Source: an uncultured Bacteroidales bacterium
GTDB lineage: Bacteria; Bacteroidota; Bacteroidia; Bacteroidales; Bacteroidaceae
Length of the DNA stretch: 64,000 bases
NCBI GenBank assembly: GCA_902779315.1
Contig: CACZBC010000006.1
Coordinates: forward strand, 50,775-114,774
Reading direction: 5' to 3'
Part shown: piece after piece, positions 28,497 through 36,781 of the stretch
How positions within the stretch are numbered: the first letter of the stretch is position 1
Layout: each line of letters starts with the position of its first letter
Translations under genes and position numbers: made by a program
Notes under the pieces: generated by a model
What the model saw: only the letters and a program-made list of their open reading frames with translations
The model's database searches: none
What the model was told of the DNA's origin: nothing

Positions 28497-29765
28497 ATGC
28501 GTATCCTTCTTTTAGGCAGTGGCGGGCGTGAACATGCCCTAGCTTGGAAAATCAGTCAAAGTTCAAAGGTCGACAAACTGTACATCGCACCTGGAAATGC
28601 CGGCACAACAGAGGTCGGCGAAAATGTCAACATAAAGGTTAACGACTTCGAAAGCATCAAGAAGTTCTGCCTTGACAAGCAGATTCAGATGGTTGTGGTT
28701 GGTCCCGAAGACCCGTTAGTGAACGGCATCTACGACTTCTTTAAGGAAGACGAACAACTTCAGAGCATCCCCGTTATTGGCCCAAGTAAGAAGGGGGCCG
28801 TGCTTGAGGGAAGCAAAGACTTTGCCAAAGGTTTCATGCAAAGGCATGGAATCCCGACGGCAGCCTACCGCACCTTTACCGGCGAGACACTCGAGGATGG
28901 TAAGGCTTTCCTGCGAACCTTGAAGGCGCCTTATGTTCTGAAGGCCGACGGACTGTGTGCTGGCAAGGGTGTCCTCATCCTGCCAACCCTAGAAGAGGCA
29001 GAGAAGGAACTTGAAGAGATGCTTGGCGGCATGTTCGGCGGCGCAAGTAGTCGGGTCGTCATCGAAGAGTTCATGAGCGGCATCGAGTGCAGCGTCTTCG
29101 TCCTGACCGATGGAAAAAGTTACAAGATCTTGCCCGAAGCAAAGGACTACAAACGCATCGGCGAGGGCGATACCGGCCTGAATACTGGTGGAATGGGTAG
29201 CGTCAGTCCTGTCCCATTTGCCGACAAAGAGTGGATGAAAAAGGTTGAAGACCGCATCATTCGTCCCACAGTCGAAGGCTTGAAAGCCGAAGATATTGAC
29301 TATAAAGGCTTTATCTTCTTCGGCCTCATCAATGTGGAGGGTAATCCAAAAGTCATCGAGTACAATGTTCGCATGGGTGATCCGGAAACGGAAACTGTGA
29401 TGCTCCGCCTGAAGAGCGACCTCGTGGACCTCTTCGAAAGTGTTGCGGCTGGCACACTTGCAGAGAAAGAGATCGAGTTTGACGAGCGTGCTGCCGTCTG
29501 CATCATGTTGGTGAGCGGCGGTTATCCTGGTTCGTACGAGAAAGGCTTCCCCATCACAGGCATCGATGACGTGGAGGACAGCATTGTCTTCCATGCCGGT
29601 ACAGCTATGAAGGACGGCGAAATCGTAACTAACGGCGGCCGAGTCATTGCTGTAAGCAGCTATGGAAAAGACAAGGAAGAAGCCTTGCAGAAGAGTTTTA
29701 CCGAGGCGAAGAAGATAAAGTTCCAAGGTAAGAATTTCCGTCGAGACATAGGGGCCGACCTCTAA
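28497..29765 (+). CDS. purD: Phosphoribosylamine-glycine ligase
   Basis: 422 residues, the normal length. It joins phosphoribosylamine and glycine with ATP, the second step of purine synthesis. [33 protein letters not shown], the ATP-grasp segments [15 protein letters not shown] and [34 protein letters not shown] and the metal site [12 protein letters not shown] are all present. It starts 11 bp after the peptidase gene and is followed by a membrane-protein gene after a single base. Confidence 0.97.
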   Translation: MRILLLGSGGREHALAWKISQSSKVDKLYIAPGNAGTTEVGENVNIKVNDFESIKKFCLDKQIQMVVVGPEDPLVNGIYDFFKEDEQLQSIPVIGPSKKGAVLEGSKDFAKGFMQRHGIPTAAYRTFTGETLEDGKAFLRTLKAPYVLKADGLCAGKGVLILPTLEEAEKELEEMLGGMFGGASSRVVIEEFMSGIECSVFVLTDGKSYKILPEAKDYKRIGEGDTGLNTGGMGSVSPVPFADKEWMKKVEDRIIRPTVEGLKAEDIDYKGFIFFGLINVEGNPKVIEYNVRMGDPETETVMLRLKSDLVDLFESVAAGTLAEKEIEFDERAAVCIMLVSGGYPGSYEKGFPITGIDDVEDSIVFHAGTAMKDGEIVTNGGRVIAVSSYGKDKEEALQKSFTEAKKIKFQGKNFRRDIGADL

Positions 29766-29766
29766 T

Positions 29767-30717
29767 ATGGTACGGTACAGGCTCCAGAACAAGATTGCAG
29801 GGAGCGAACTGACACTTCCCTTCTGCGCGATTGCCGCAATCAGTATGTGGTGGTTGCCGCAGAAGGCTTTTGATGTGCGATGTCTTCTTGGTCTGGTTCT
29901 CTGCTTGCTCACCACCTATGTCATCATGGAGACGAATGCACAACAACACATCATTCGCATTCGAACCCGCATGATGTCGTGCGTTTGGCTCATACTTGCG
30001 GCCAGCCTCTCGTTCATTCATCCTTTAGGCGAGCCAATTATTGCGGCCACATTCCTATGCATGAGCTATCTTTTGCTGTTCCGATGCTACCAGAAGCATC
30101 GTCCCCAGAAACTTGTGTTCCATGCCTTTCTGATGCTTAGCTTGGGCAGTTTCTGCGCACCAGTCATGTTGCCGATGTCAATCTTCTTCTTCCTTTATAC
30201 TGCCATCTTCTTGCGCTCGCTGACGAGAAAAGCGTTTTGGGCAGGCATACTAGGCGTTATCGTGCCTTATTGGTGCTATGCCGTCTGGTGTTTTGCGACA
30301 GAAGACATGCAGAGTTTTGTAACGAGAATGACCGAAATGGCGAAGTTCGACATTCCGACTGTCGAGGCTGTCACATCGCTACCATTCGTCTGGCAGGTTT
30401 CCGCAGGAGTCGTGGCCTTGCTCAGCATTGTGAGTATCCTGCACTATCTCCAAACGAACTACGACGACAAGATACGGGTTCGCATGATATTGTACATATA
30501 TGTCTTGCAGACATTACTTTTGATAGCGTACCTCGTCCTTCAGCCCGTTCACTATCAGACCACGATGGCTTTGCTCGTAGCGAGTGCCAGCCCACTCATC
30601 GCGCACTATTTCTCGCTCAGCAGAAGCATTCTGACCACCATCTTTTTCCTGCTTTCCATATTGCTCACGGCAGGTATGGCGACACTCAATCTCTGGTTGA
30701 CTTCGTTCTCCATCTAA
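29767..30717 (+). CDS. Polytopic membrane protein of unknown function
   Basis: 316 residues with about ten hydrophobic segments spread over the whole length (for example LGLVLCLLTTYVIM, VWLILAASLSFIH, FFLYTAIFLRSLTR, ILTTIFFLLSILLTAG). No charged catalytic motif or known family signature was recognised. It begins one base after the purD stop, so it is translated from the same message, but nothing links it to purine synthesis. Array E starts 6 bp after its stop. Confidence 0.75.
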   Translation: MVRYRLQNKIAGSELTLPFCAIAAISMWWLPQKAFDVRCLLGLVLCLLTTYVIMETNAQQHIIRIRTRMMSCVWLILAASLSFIHPLGEPIIAATFLCMSYLLLFRCYQKHRPQKLVFHAFLMLSLGSFCAPVMLPMSIFFFLYTAIFLRSLTRKAFWAGILGVIVPYWCYAVWCFATEDMQSFVTRMTEMAKFDIPTVEAVTSLPFVWQVSAGVVALLSIVSILHYLQTNYDDKIRVRMILYIYVLQTLLLIAYLVLQPVHYQTTMALLVASASPLIAHYFSLSRSILTTIFFLLSILLTAGMATLNLWLTSFSI

Positions 30718-30722
30718 GGGAA

Positions 30723-30854
30723 GGAGGAAAACATCACACGTGATAATCGCAAACATCACACGTGACGATTGCAAATGACACACGTGACAAAGTCAAACTT
30801 CAAACGTGACGTTTGGCAACTTCACACGCCTAGTTTGCCAACGCAACAAGTCAA
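30723..30854. repeat. 22-bp tandem array E
   Basis: Six abutting units start at 30723, 30745, 30767, 30789, 30811 and 30833. Cores: CACACGTG three times, CAAACGTG, CACACGCC, and a degenerate last unit. It fills most of the gap between a plus gene and the convergent fasciclin gene; no separate terminator is visible there. Confidence 0.88.
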
Positions 30855-30874
30855 CTGAAAATCAGCGACTTTTC

Positions 30875-33052
30875 CTACCAGATGTCTTCAGACTCTTCCG
30901 GGTTATCGTAAACCTCTTTTGCTACATATTCGAAGTAGTCCATATAGAACTCCTTGGCTTCTGCATCGAGGACGGACTGGAAGCGGATGTAGTAGTTTTG
31001 GTAAGGCTGAAGGAAGGTATTGATGATAATACGGCGTGACATGTAATGGAAAGTGCGAACGGGACTGCCGCCGCCATTAGCATTGGTCCATGCATAAGGT
31101 GCCTTCATGAAGCCTTTCGTACGCATAGCTTTCGTGACGCGGTCGTTGTATTCCTCGTCGTCAGTATCTGCTTCCCAACCCACATTAGAGGGAACTGTGA
31201 CGCTTTCCATTCGTTTCTCCAAGCCACCCATGCGAAGATCCATAGGAATACCTGCGGCGGGCATACGGTCGCGAGTCGTTCCAAAATAGACCTGAGCCAT
31301 CGAGCGGACGCGCGAACCTGTTGCTACACCAAAGCGGATCTCGTACTGACCTGCTCGCGGAACTGGCGGCAACTGCATGGTAAAGTCGTAGCGACCGATG
31401 ATGTTGAACTCGTCGCCCTGCAAGTTATGATAGCCCGACATGTAACCTTGCAGATAATAGAACAACGTGCCCTCGCGAATCTCGACACCGTCCAGATACG
31501 GATAATTCGTGGGAATAGCCCTGACGTTGGGCGCTCCGTATGCATAGTAGGCTCGTTGTTGGCGGATGTCATTATTCATCATTTCTGGCATCGTGCAGCA
31601 AGCGTCGAAACGGATACGCTGACTCGACATCGTATTGCAGACGTTCTCTGTGCAGACGAGCAATTGTTCGATAGGATAGACAATAGCGTTGGCTATGTTA
31701 GAGGCGTCTGTTCCTGCTTCGGTACTGGTAAGTATGCGGATGCCCTCGTTCTCTGTTGGCGTCGAACTGGAGCCTTTTATGCGGAAGAACATGCCGCTCT
31801 CATGATAGTCGTTTATGTTTAGCTTGGTTGGTCCGAACTGGCCTCTTCCGTTCCTCAGAATTGGGAAACGGTTAAGGTAAATGCCGTTCGACTCGAGACT
31901 CTCGTATGTCTTGAGCATTCGTGGCAGTCCCATCGTCTGGTAATAGTCCATGATGGGTATGGTGGGACCCTTGGCTGAGGAGTAGTTGTACCCCAGTTCG
32001 TTGTAGTGTATGACCAGCTTTTCCCTGCCGATACGTTGTGGTAAGAGATGATACGTGACGAACTGGTTCAGCACATTCATCTCGTTGGTATAGTCATCGT
32101 CATAAAGTGTTCCGTCTATGTAGTCGAAGAGTCTAGACTCGCGCAGGTAATCGCAAACATCTTTGACAGTTATCTCCTCAACCGGTTTGCCCAACGTCTC
32201 CTCCCAGAAATGGTCTGTTTCGGCAAAGAGTGTGAAGCCATAGTAGCGGTGTCTGGGAATGGTACCAGCCTGCCCCACAGAAGTGTGATTGGGCAAGTTC
32301 TTGACCTGATTGGTCTGATAAAGGTACTCCCACGTCTCATCACGATAGGCGTTGAGCGTGTCTTCCATATGGCAAGCCAACAACAAACGCGACATTACGG
32401 TGTACCCACTACCAGGCTGCTTTGCCCACATACGCATAAAGTCGCCCAAACGTCCGTCGCTAGGAGCAACCACTCCCTCAACCTGATGAACATATCCGTT
32501 AGTCAGCATGATGCCCCTGTTCTTCTTTGAAACAGTTGCAACACCATCGATGCTGATGCTGTCCAAGTCATGCGTGCCATAGAATACACGCAACTTTCGG
32601 TTGTTCATGTTTGCCAATCCAAACTCATGCTCGTTATCTGGGAAGTCCGAAATGTCGTAAGCATACTGGTCGCCACTATCCAAAACACTATTGAACACAA
32701 TAACTTTCTCGATACTGTCCAGCGTGCTTACTTCCGTGAAACCTTCCCAAGACGGTTCCGTAATGATGCCTTTCCTGCAAAGAGAGTCAAGGTAAGTCTG
32801 TATGGCTTCGTTCGAAGGGGCAAACACAGTATAGTGTCCGCGAGCAGACAGCAATTGCTTCAATGTTGTCTGGGAGTAAGGGCTGACAGGAACCTTGCTA
32901 AGCAAACGTACATACTCGCTATAGTAGTCCTTTTCCTCAAGATATTGCATGATGGTTTTCCCCTCGAATACATATCTCGCAGACGTGTCAATATGTTCCG
33001 TGCAACCAATCAAAGTGATTAGCAGGATTGCAGCCGTCAAAAGTCTTTTCAT
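30875..33052 (-). CDS. Fasciclin-domain lipoprotein
   Basis: 725 residues. Lipoprotein signal with lipobox LIGC (Cys17). A fasciclin domain follows at about 30-200, with the diagnostic GHYTVFAPSNEAIQTYLDSL, KVIVFNSVLD and GYVHQVEGVV; a second, more degenerate copy may span about 215-370. The last 250 residues (about 470-725) are beta-rich and unassigned. Fasciclin domains mediate adhesion; Bacteroidota versions are often next to SusC/SusD genes, but none is here. Its -7 box is at 33090-33097 (minus). Confidence 0.85.
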   Translation of the reverse strand: MKRLLTAAILLITLIGCTEHIDTSARYVFEGKTIMQYLEEKDYYSEYVRLLSKVPVSPYSQTTLKQLLSARGHYTVFAPSNEAIQTYLDSLCRKGIITEPSWEGFTEVSTLDSIEKVIVFNSVLDSGDQYAYDISDFPDNEHEFGLANMNNRKLRVFYGTHDLDSISIDGVATVSKKNRGIMLTNGYVHQVEGVVAPSDGRLGDFMRMWAKQPGSGYTVMSRLLLACHMEDTLNAYRDETWEYLYQTNQVKNLPNHTSVGQAGTIPRHRYYGFTLFAETDHFWEETLGKPVEEITVKDVCDYLRESRLFDYIDGTLYDDDYTNEMNVLNQFVTYHLLPQRIGREKLVIHYNELGYNYSSAKGPTIPIMDYYQTMGLPRMLKTYESLESNGIYLNRFPILRNGRGQFGPTKLNINDYHESGMFFRIKGSSSTPTENEGIRILTSTEAGTDASNIANAIVYPIEQLLVCTENVCNTMSSQRIRFDACCTMPEMMNNDIRQQRAYYAYGAPNVRAIPTNYPYLDGVEIREGTLFYYLQGYMSGYHNLQGDEFNIIGRYDFTMQLPPVPRAGQYEIRFGVATGSRVRSMAQVYFGTTRDRMPAAGIPMDLRMGGLEKRMESVTVPSNVGWEADTDDEEYNDRVTKAMRTKGFMKAPYAWTNANGGGSPVRTFHYMSRRIIINTFLQPYQNYYIRFQSVLDAEAKEFYMDYFEYVAKEVYDNPEESEDIW

Positions 33053-33089
33053 TGGGAAGAATTTTGTTGTCAGTCATAGTTTTCCTTTG

Positions 33090-33097
33090 CAAATATA
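33090..33097 (-). promoter_or_regulatory. Bacteroidota -7 box for the fasciclin gene
   Basis: Minus strand TATATTTG then CAAAGG, 38 bp before the ATG at 33052. It is divergent from the glycosyltransferase promoter. Confidence 0.55.
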
Positions 33098-33162
33098 TAA
33101 CTTTTTACGATATAACACGCGCTTTTCCCACATTATTTATATGTAGATTGCTCAAAAAATTA

Positions 33163-33170
33163 TAACTTTG
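33163..33170 (+). promoter_or_regulatory. -7 box almost touching the glycosyltransferase start
   Basis: TAACTTTG then CACTC and directly the ATG at 33176. With a normal distance from -7 box to start site, the transcript would begin at or within a few bases of the ATG. No Shine-Dalgarno-like stretch exists between. Confidence 0.55.
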
Positions 33171-33175
33171 CACTC

Positions 33176-34198
33176 ATGAAACCTGCTCTTATCGATATTC
33201 CTGTGCTCATTCTGTTCTTCAACAGGCCGCAGCAATTGAGCCAAGTCTTTACCCAAGTCAGCAAGGCTCGCCCGTCTCGTCTGTTTCTTTATCAGGACGG
33301 GCCACGAAGTGAAGCAGACATGCCTGGCATACTTGCCTGCCGAGAAGTGGTGGCAAAGGTCGACTGGGAATGTCAGATAGAGACCTTCTATCAGGAACGG
33401 AACTTCGGTTGCGACCCCTCGGAATACATCTCGCAGAAATGGGCCTTCAGCCATGTTGACAAATGCGTCGTCCTGGAAGACGATGATGTGCCTGCCGTCA
33501 GTTTCTTTTCGTTCTGCAAAGAAATGCTCGAACGCTATGAAAACGACGAACGCATCACGATGATAAGCGGATTTAACCTAGAAGAACAGACCAACGACAT
33601 ACAGGAAGATTACTTCTTCACCACAAACTTCAGCATTTGGGGCTGGGCCTCGTGGCGACGCGTCATCGATCAATGGGACGAACACTACACTTGGCTCGAC
33701 AACCCCACTGCAGTCCGTCAGATAGAAGAACTGATACGCGAACGCCGTTACCGCAAAGACTTCCTGCCTATGTGCCGAAAGCATCGGGAGCAAGGCAAAG
33801 CCTTCTACGAAACCATTTTCTGGTCACACTTGCTGCTCAGCAATGGCCTTGCCATTGTGCCAAGGAAGAACATGATAAACAATCTTGGCGCAACAGCAGA
33901 CAGCACACACTTCGGAGGATCCCTCGAGACAATGCCTCGTGGCTATCGACGTATATTCACCATGCAACGATTCGAGTTCTCGGAAGGTCATACCCTCAAT
34001 CATCCGCCATACATTATCGAACATGTAGCCTACCGACATCGTGCCTATCGCATCATGGGCTGGAGGTGTCCGATGGTTAAAATCAGCCGTTCCATCGAGG
34101 AATTACTGCTTAACCTGCGTTATGGGAACTTCCGTTTCATTCTCACCTCCATACGAAATAGACTCAACAAGTGGATGGGAAAGGAGGCTTACAAATGA
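33176..34198 (+). CDS. Glycosyltransferase, GT2-like fold
   Basis: 340 residues, no signal peptide. The N-terminal nucleotide-sugar fold shows PVLILFFNRPQQLSQVF, RLFLYQDGPR and the metal-binding acidic cluster CVVLEDDDVPAVSFF. Conserved NFSIWGWASWRRV follows, as in family members that glycosylate surface polysaccharide. The sugar and acceptor are unknown. Its stop overlaps the start of the next transferase (ATGA at 34195). The -7 box lies 6 bp upstream of the ATG. Confidence 0.85.
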   Translation: MKPALIDIPVLILFFNRPQQLSQVFTQVSKARPSRLFLYQDGPRSEADMPGILACREVVAKVDWECQIETFYQERNFGCDPSEYISQKWAFSHVDKCVVLEDDDVPAVSFFSFCKEMLERYENDERITMISGFNLEEQTNDIQEDYFFTTNFSIWGWASWRRVIDQWDEHYTWLDNPTAVRQIEELIRERRYRKDFLPMCRKHREQGKAFYETIFWSHLLLSNGLAIVPRKNMINNLGATADSTHFGGSLETMPRGYRRIFTMQRFEFSEGHTLNHPPYIIEHVAYRHRAYRIMGWRCPMVKISRSIEELLLNLRYGNFRFILTSIRNRLNKWMGKEAYK

Positions 34199-35370
34199 AT
34201 GTTCTGCTCGTAAGCACAAGCGAATGCAGCGGAGGAGGAGCCATTGCTGCTCGTCGCCTCATGGAAGCCCTCAACAAAAACGGAGTGAAGGCCAAGTTGA
34301 TGGTGCGCGATAAGCAATCGGATGCCATTACGGTTTGTCAGGTAGGCAACAAGATTCCAAAGTTCGTGGAACGCCTTTCCATATTGCCTCGCTGCGGATT
34401 CCGACGCTCTCGACTCTGGCAAGCAGGCATCGCTAACGTGGGTATCGACATCACACATACCCGAGAATTCCAAGAAGCAGACGTCATACATCTGCATTGG
34501 GTGTGCCAAGGCATGCTTTCTCTCGATGGATTGGAGAAAATAATGGGTAGCAACAAACGTGTTGTCTGGACGCTGCACGACGAATGGCCTTACTTGGGAG
34601 TATGCCATTATCGAGGAGAATGTGCTGAAAGAGAGTGCCGAAATTGTCCTGTTCTTTGTGGCTCTCTACCTTCTTTTCTATACGCGCGCAAGCGGGCAAT
34701 CTACCAACAATGGCACCCAACCTTTGTGGGATGCAGTCAATGGATTGCCGAGCAGGCACGACACGCCCTGCCTTCAGAACGTGTGGAGCACATCAACAAC
34801 TGCATTCCGTCTGCACTCTTCCACCCTGCCGATATGCAGCAAGCACGACAATCGCTTTCCTTGCCACGAGATAAACGCCTGCTCCTCTTCTGCAGTCAAA
34901 AGGTGAATGACGAGAGGAAAGGCATCTCCTATCTGCTCGAAGCCCTGCAACTAATTGAAAAGGAAAACCTTCATCTGGTCATTGTAGGCAAGAATGCAGA
35001 ACAAATCCCGTTGCCTGACGGCATTAGCGTCACTCGTTTCGGCTCCGTTGGTGAGCATTTGATGCCACAAATCTACAACGCCGTCGATGCTTTCCTCACA
35101 CCAAGTCTGCAAGACAATCTGCCCAACACCATTGCAGAGGCAATGAGTTGCGGCACACCTTGCGTAGGTTTCAACGTTGGAGGCATACCTGAGATGATAG
35201 ACCATCTGGGGAATGGTTATGTGGCACACTACCGAGATGCTGTCGACTTGGCTTCAGGCATACGTTTCGTCCTCAGTCACAACTTGCGAGATGCCGCCCA
35301 TCATAAGGCTGCAGATGCTTACGGAGAAACACATGTGGCACAGCAATACATCAACCTCTACCAGTCTTGA
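34195..35370 (+). CDS. Glycosyltransferase family 4
   Basis: 391 residues from the ATG in the ATGA overlap at 34195; a start at 34171 would add eight unlikely residues. The GT-B fold opens with NVLLVSTSECSGGGAIAARR (donor-side Gly loop), then HLHWVCQGMLSL, VVWTLHDEWPYLGVCHYRGEC, and the C-terminal nucleotide-binding PSLQDNLPNTIAEAMSCGTP with its Glu in the EX7E-type position. Four Cys at about 145-160 (CHYRGECAERECRNCPVLC) resemble the WcaC-type zinc-like loop. It probably adds a sugar in capsule, exopolysaccharide or LPS assembly. Confidence 0.88.
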   Translation: MNVLLVSTSECSGGGAIAARRLMEALNKNGVKAKLMVRDKQSDAITVCQVGNKIPKFVERLSILPRCGFRRSRLWQAGIANVGIDITHTREFQEADVIHLHWVCQGMLSLDGLEKIMGSNKRVVWTLHDEWPYLGVCHYRGECAERECRNCPVLCGSLPSFLYARKRAIYQQWHPTFVGCSQWIAEQARHALPSERVEHINNCIPSALFHPADMQQARQSLSLPRDKRLLLFCSQKVNDERKGISYLLEALQLIEKENLHLVIVGKNAEQIPLPDGISVTRFGSVGEHLMPQIYNAVDAFLTPSLQDNLPNTIAEAMSCGTPCVGFNVGGIPEMIDHLGNGYVAHYRDAVDLASGIRFVLSHNLRDAAHHKAADAYGETHVAQQYINLYQS

Positions 35371-35371
35371 C

Positions 35372-36151
35372 ATGAAACCCCTGATTACCATAGCAACCGT
35401 CACATACAATGCAGAATCAACTCTTGAGCGCACTTTAAGGAGTGTTGCTTCGCAGGATTATGCCCGCATAGAGCATTTAATTATCGACGGATGCTCCAAA
35501 GATCACACCCTTTCCCTTGTGCAACGCTATGTAGAGGAGAACCAAGCTCGCCACAACATACGCCTCATCTGCGAACCAGACAACGGGCTATATGATGCGA
35601 TGAACAAGGCTTTATTAAATGCGACAGGCGACTATATCGTATTCCTCAATGCTGGCGACTGCTTGCACAGCAGTGATACCATCTCTTCCATTTCCAATTT
35701 AGCTCAATGGAGAAAGGGAAGTCACAGCCATCCTGCCATTCTCTATGGAGACACGCACTTGGTTGATGGCGAAGGAAACTTCCTCCGTCGCCGCAGACTC
35801 ACGCCCCCAGAAACGCTCACACCTGACAGCTTCCGCAATGGTATGCTCGTTTGTCACCAGTCTTTCTATGTTAGGACAGACCTTGCAAAACAGGAACTCT
35901 ACGACCTCCAGTATCGATATTCTGCTGACTTCGATTGGTGTATTCGTCTCGTACAACGTGCAAAGCGTCGTCGCCTCAGGATTGTCAACACACAGCTTGT
36001 GCTTACAGACTATTTAAATGAAGGCCTCACAACGCGCAACCACCGCGCTTCTCTCATTGAACGGCTGCACATCATGGCACACTACTATGGTTGGCCAGCA
36101 ACCATCATTCGACATTTCTGGTTCATCATCAGAGCCATCATCAAGAGATAA
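35372..36151 (+). CDS. Glycosyltransferase family 2 (WcaA-like)
   Basis: 259 residues from ATG 35372, one base after the preceding stop; an in-frame start at 35213 would sit inside the GT4 gene. GT-A motifs: PLITIATVTYNAESTLERTL, IEHLIIDGCSKDHT, EPDNGLYDAMNKALLNATG, FLNAGDC (DXD-equivalent) and RYSADFDWCIRL. It resembles colanic-acid-type transferases. Third of three consecutive transferases; rnhB begins 6 bp after it. Confidence 0.88.
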   Translation: MKPLITIATVTYNAESTLERTLRSVASQDYARIEHLIIDGCSKDHTLSLVQRYVEENQARHNIRLICEPDNGLYDAMNKALLNATGDYIVFLNAGDCLHSSDTISSISNLAQWRKGSHSHPAILYGDTHLVDGEGNFLRRRRLTPPETLTPDSFRNGMLVCHQSFYVRTDLAKQELYDLQYRYSADFDWCIRLVQRAKRRRLRIVNTQLVLTDYLNEGLTTRNHRASLIERLHIMAHYYGWPATIIRHFWFIIRAIIKR

Positions 36152-36157
36152 GACAAC

Positions 36158-36766
36158 ATGTTGGAGCCATACTACCATAAAGATGTCATCGAAGCAGGTT
36201 GCGACGAAGCCGGAAGAGGCTGCCTTGCAGGACCTGTCTATGCTGCTGCCGTCATCTTGCCAACTGACTTCAAGAGTGAACTTCTGAACGACTCGAAGCA
36301 ACTCAGCGAACATAAACGATACATGCTTCGTGAAGTCATAGAGCGCGAGGCATTGGCCTGGGCAGTTGGGATTGTCAGTAACAAAGAAATAGACTGTATC
36401 AACATCCTGCGGGCAAGCATCCTTGCTATGCATCGTGCCCTTGACGGCCTGAAGATTCGGCCTGAGGAAATCATCGTCGACGGCAACCGCTTCAAGCCAT
36501 ATAAAGATCTGCCCTACACGACAATCGTCAAAGGAGACGGAAAATACATGAGCATCGCAGCAGCAAGCATACTTGCAAAGACATACAGAGACGACTGCAT
36601 GCAGGAACTCCACAAAGAGTTTCCTGCCTATCATTGGGACAGTAACAAAGGTTATCCTGCACCGGCACATCGTCAGGCAATACGTGAGCATGGCACAACT
36701 CCTTACCATCGTATGACCTTCAACCTGCTTGGCTCACCTCAATTGGAATTCAACTTCGAACAATAA
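36158..36766 (+). CDS. rnhB: Ribonuclease HII
   Basis: 202 residues, standard size. It nicks RNA in RNA-DNA hybrids and at single ribonucleotides. Catalytic acids are visible: Asp16-Glu17 in [13 protein letters not shown] and the later [12 protein letters not shown] Asp; [16 protein letters not shown] and [16 protein letters not shown] are characteristic. It is embedded in the glycosyltransferase run with 6- and 15-bp gaps. Confidence 0.96.
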   Translation: MLEPYYHKDVIEAGCDEAGRGCLAGPVYAAAVILPTDFKSELLNDSKQLSEHKRYMLREVIEREALAWAVGIVSNKEIDCINILRASILAMHRALDGLKIRPEEIIVDGNRFKPYKDLPYTTIVKGDGKYMSIAAASILAKTYRDDCMQELHKEFPAYHWDSNKGYPAPAHRQAIREHGTTPYHRMTFNLLGSPQLEFNFEQ

Positions 36767-36781
36767 CTACATAATCTTCTA

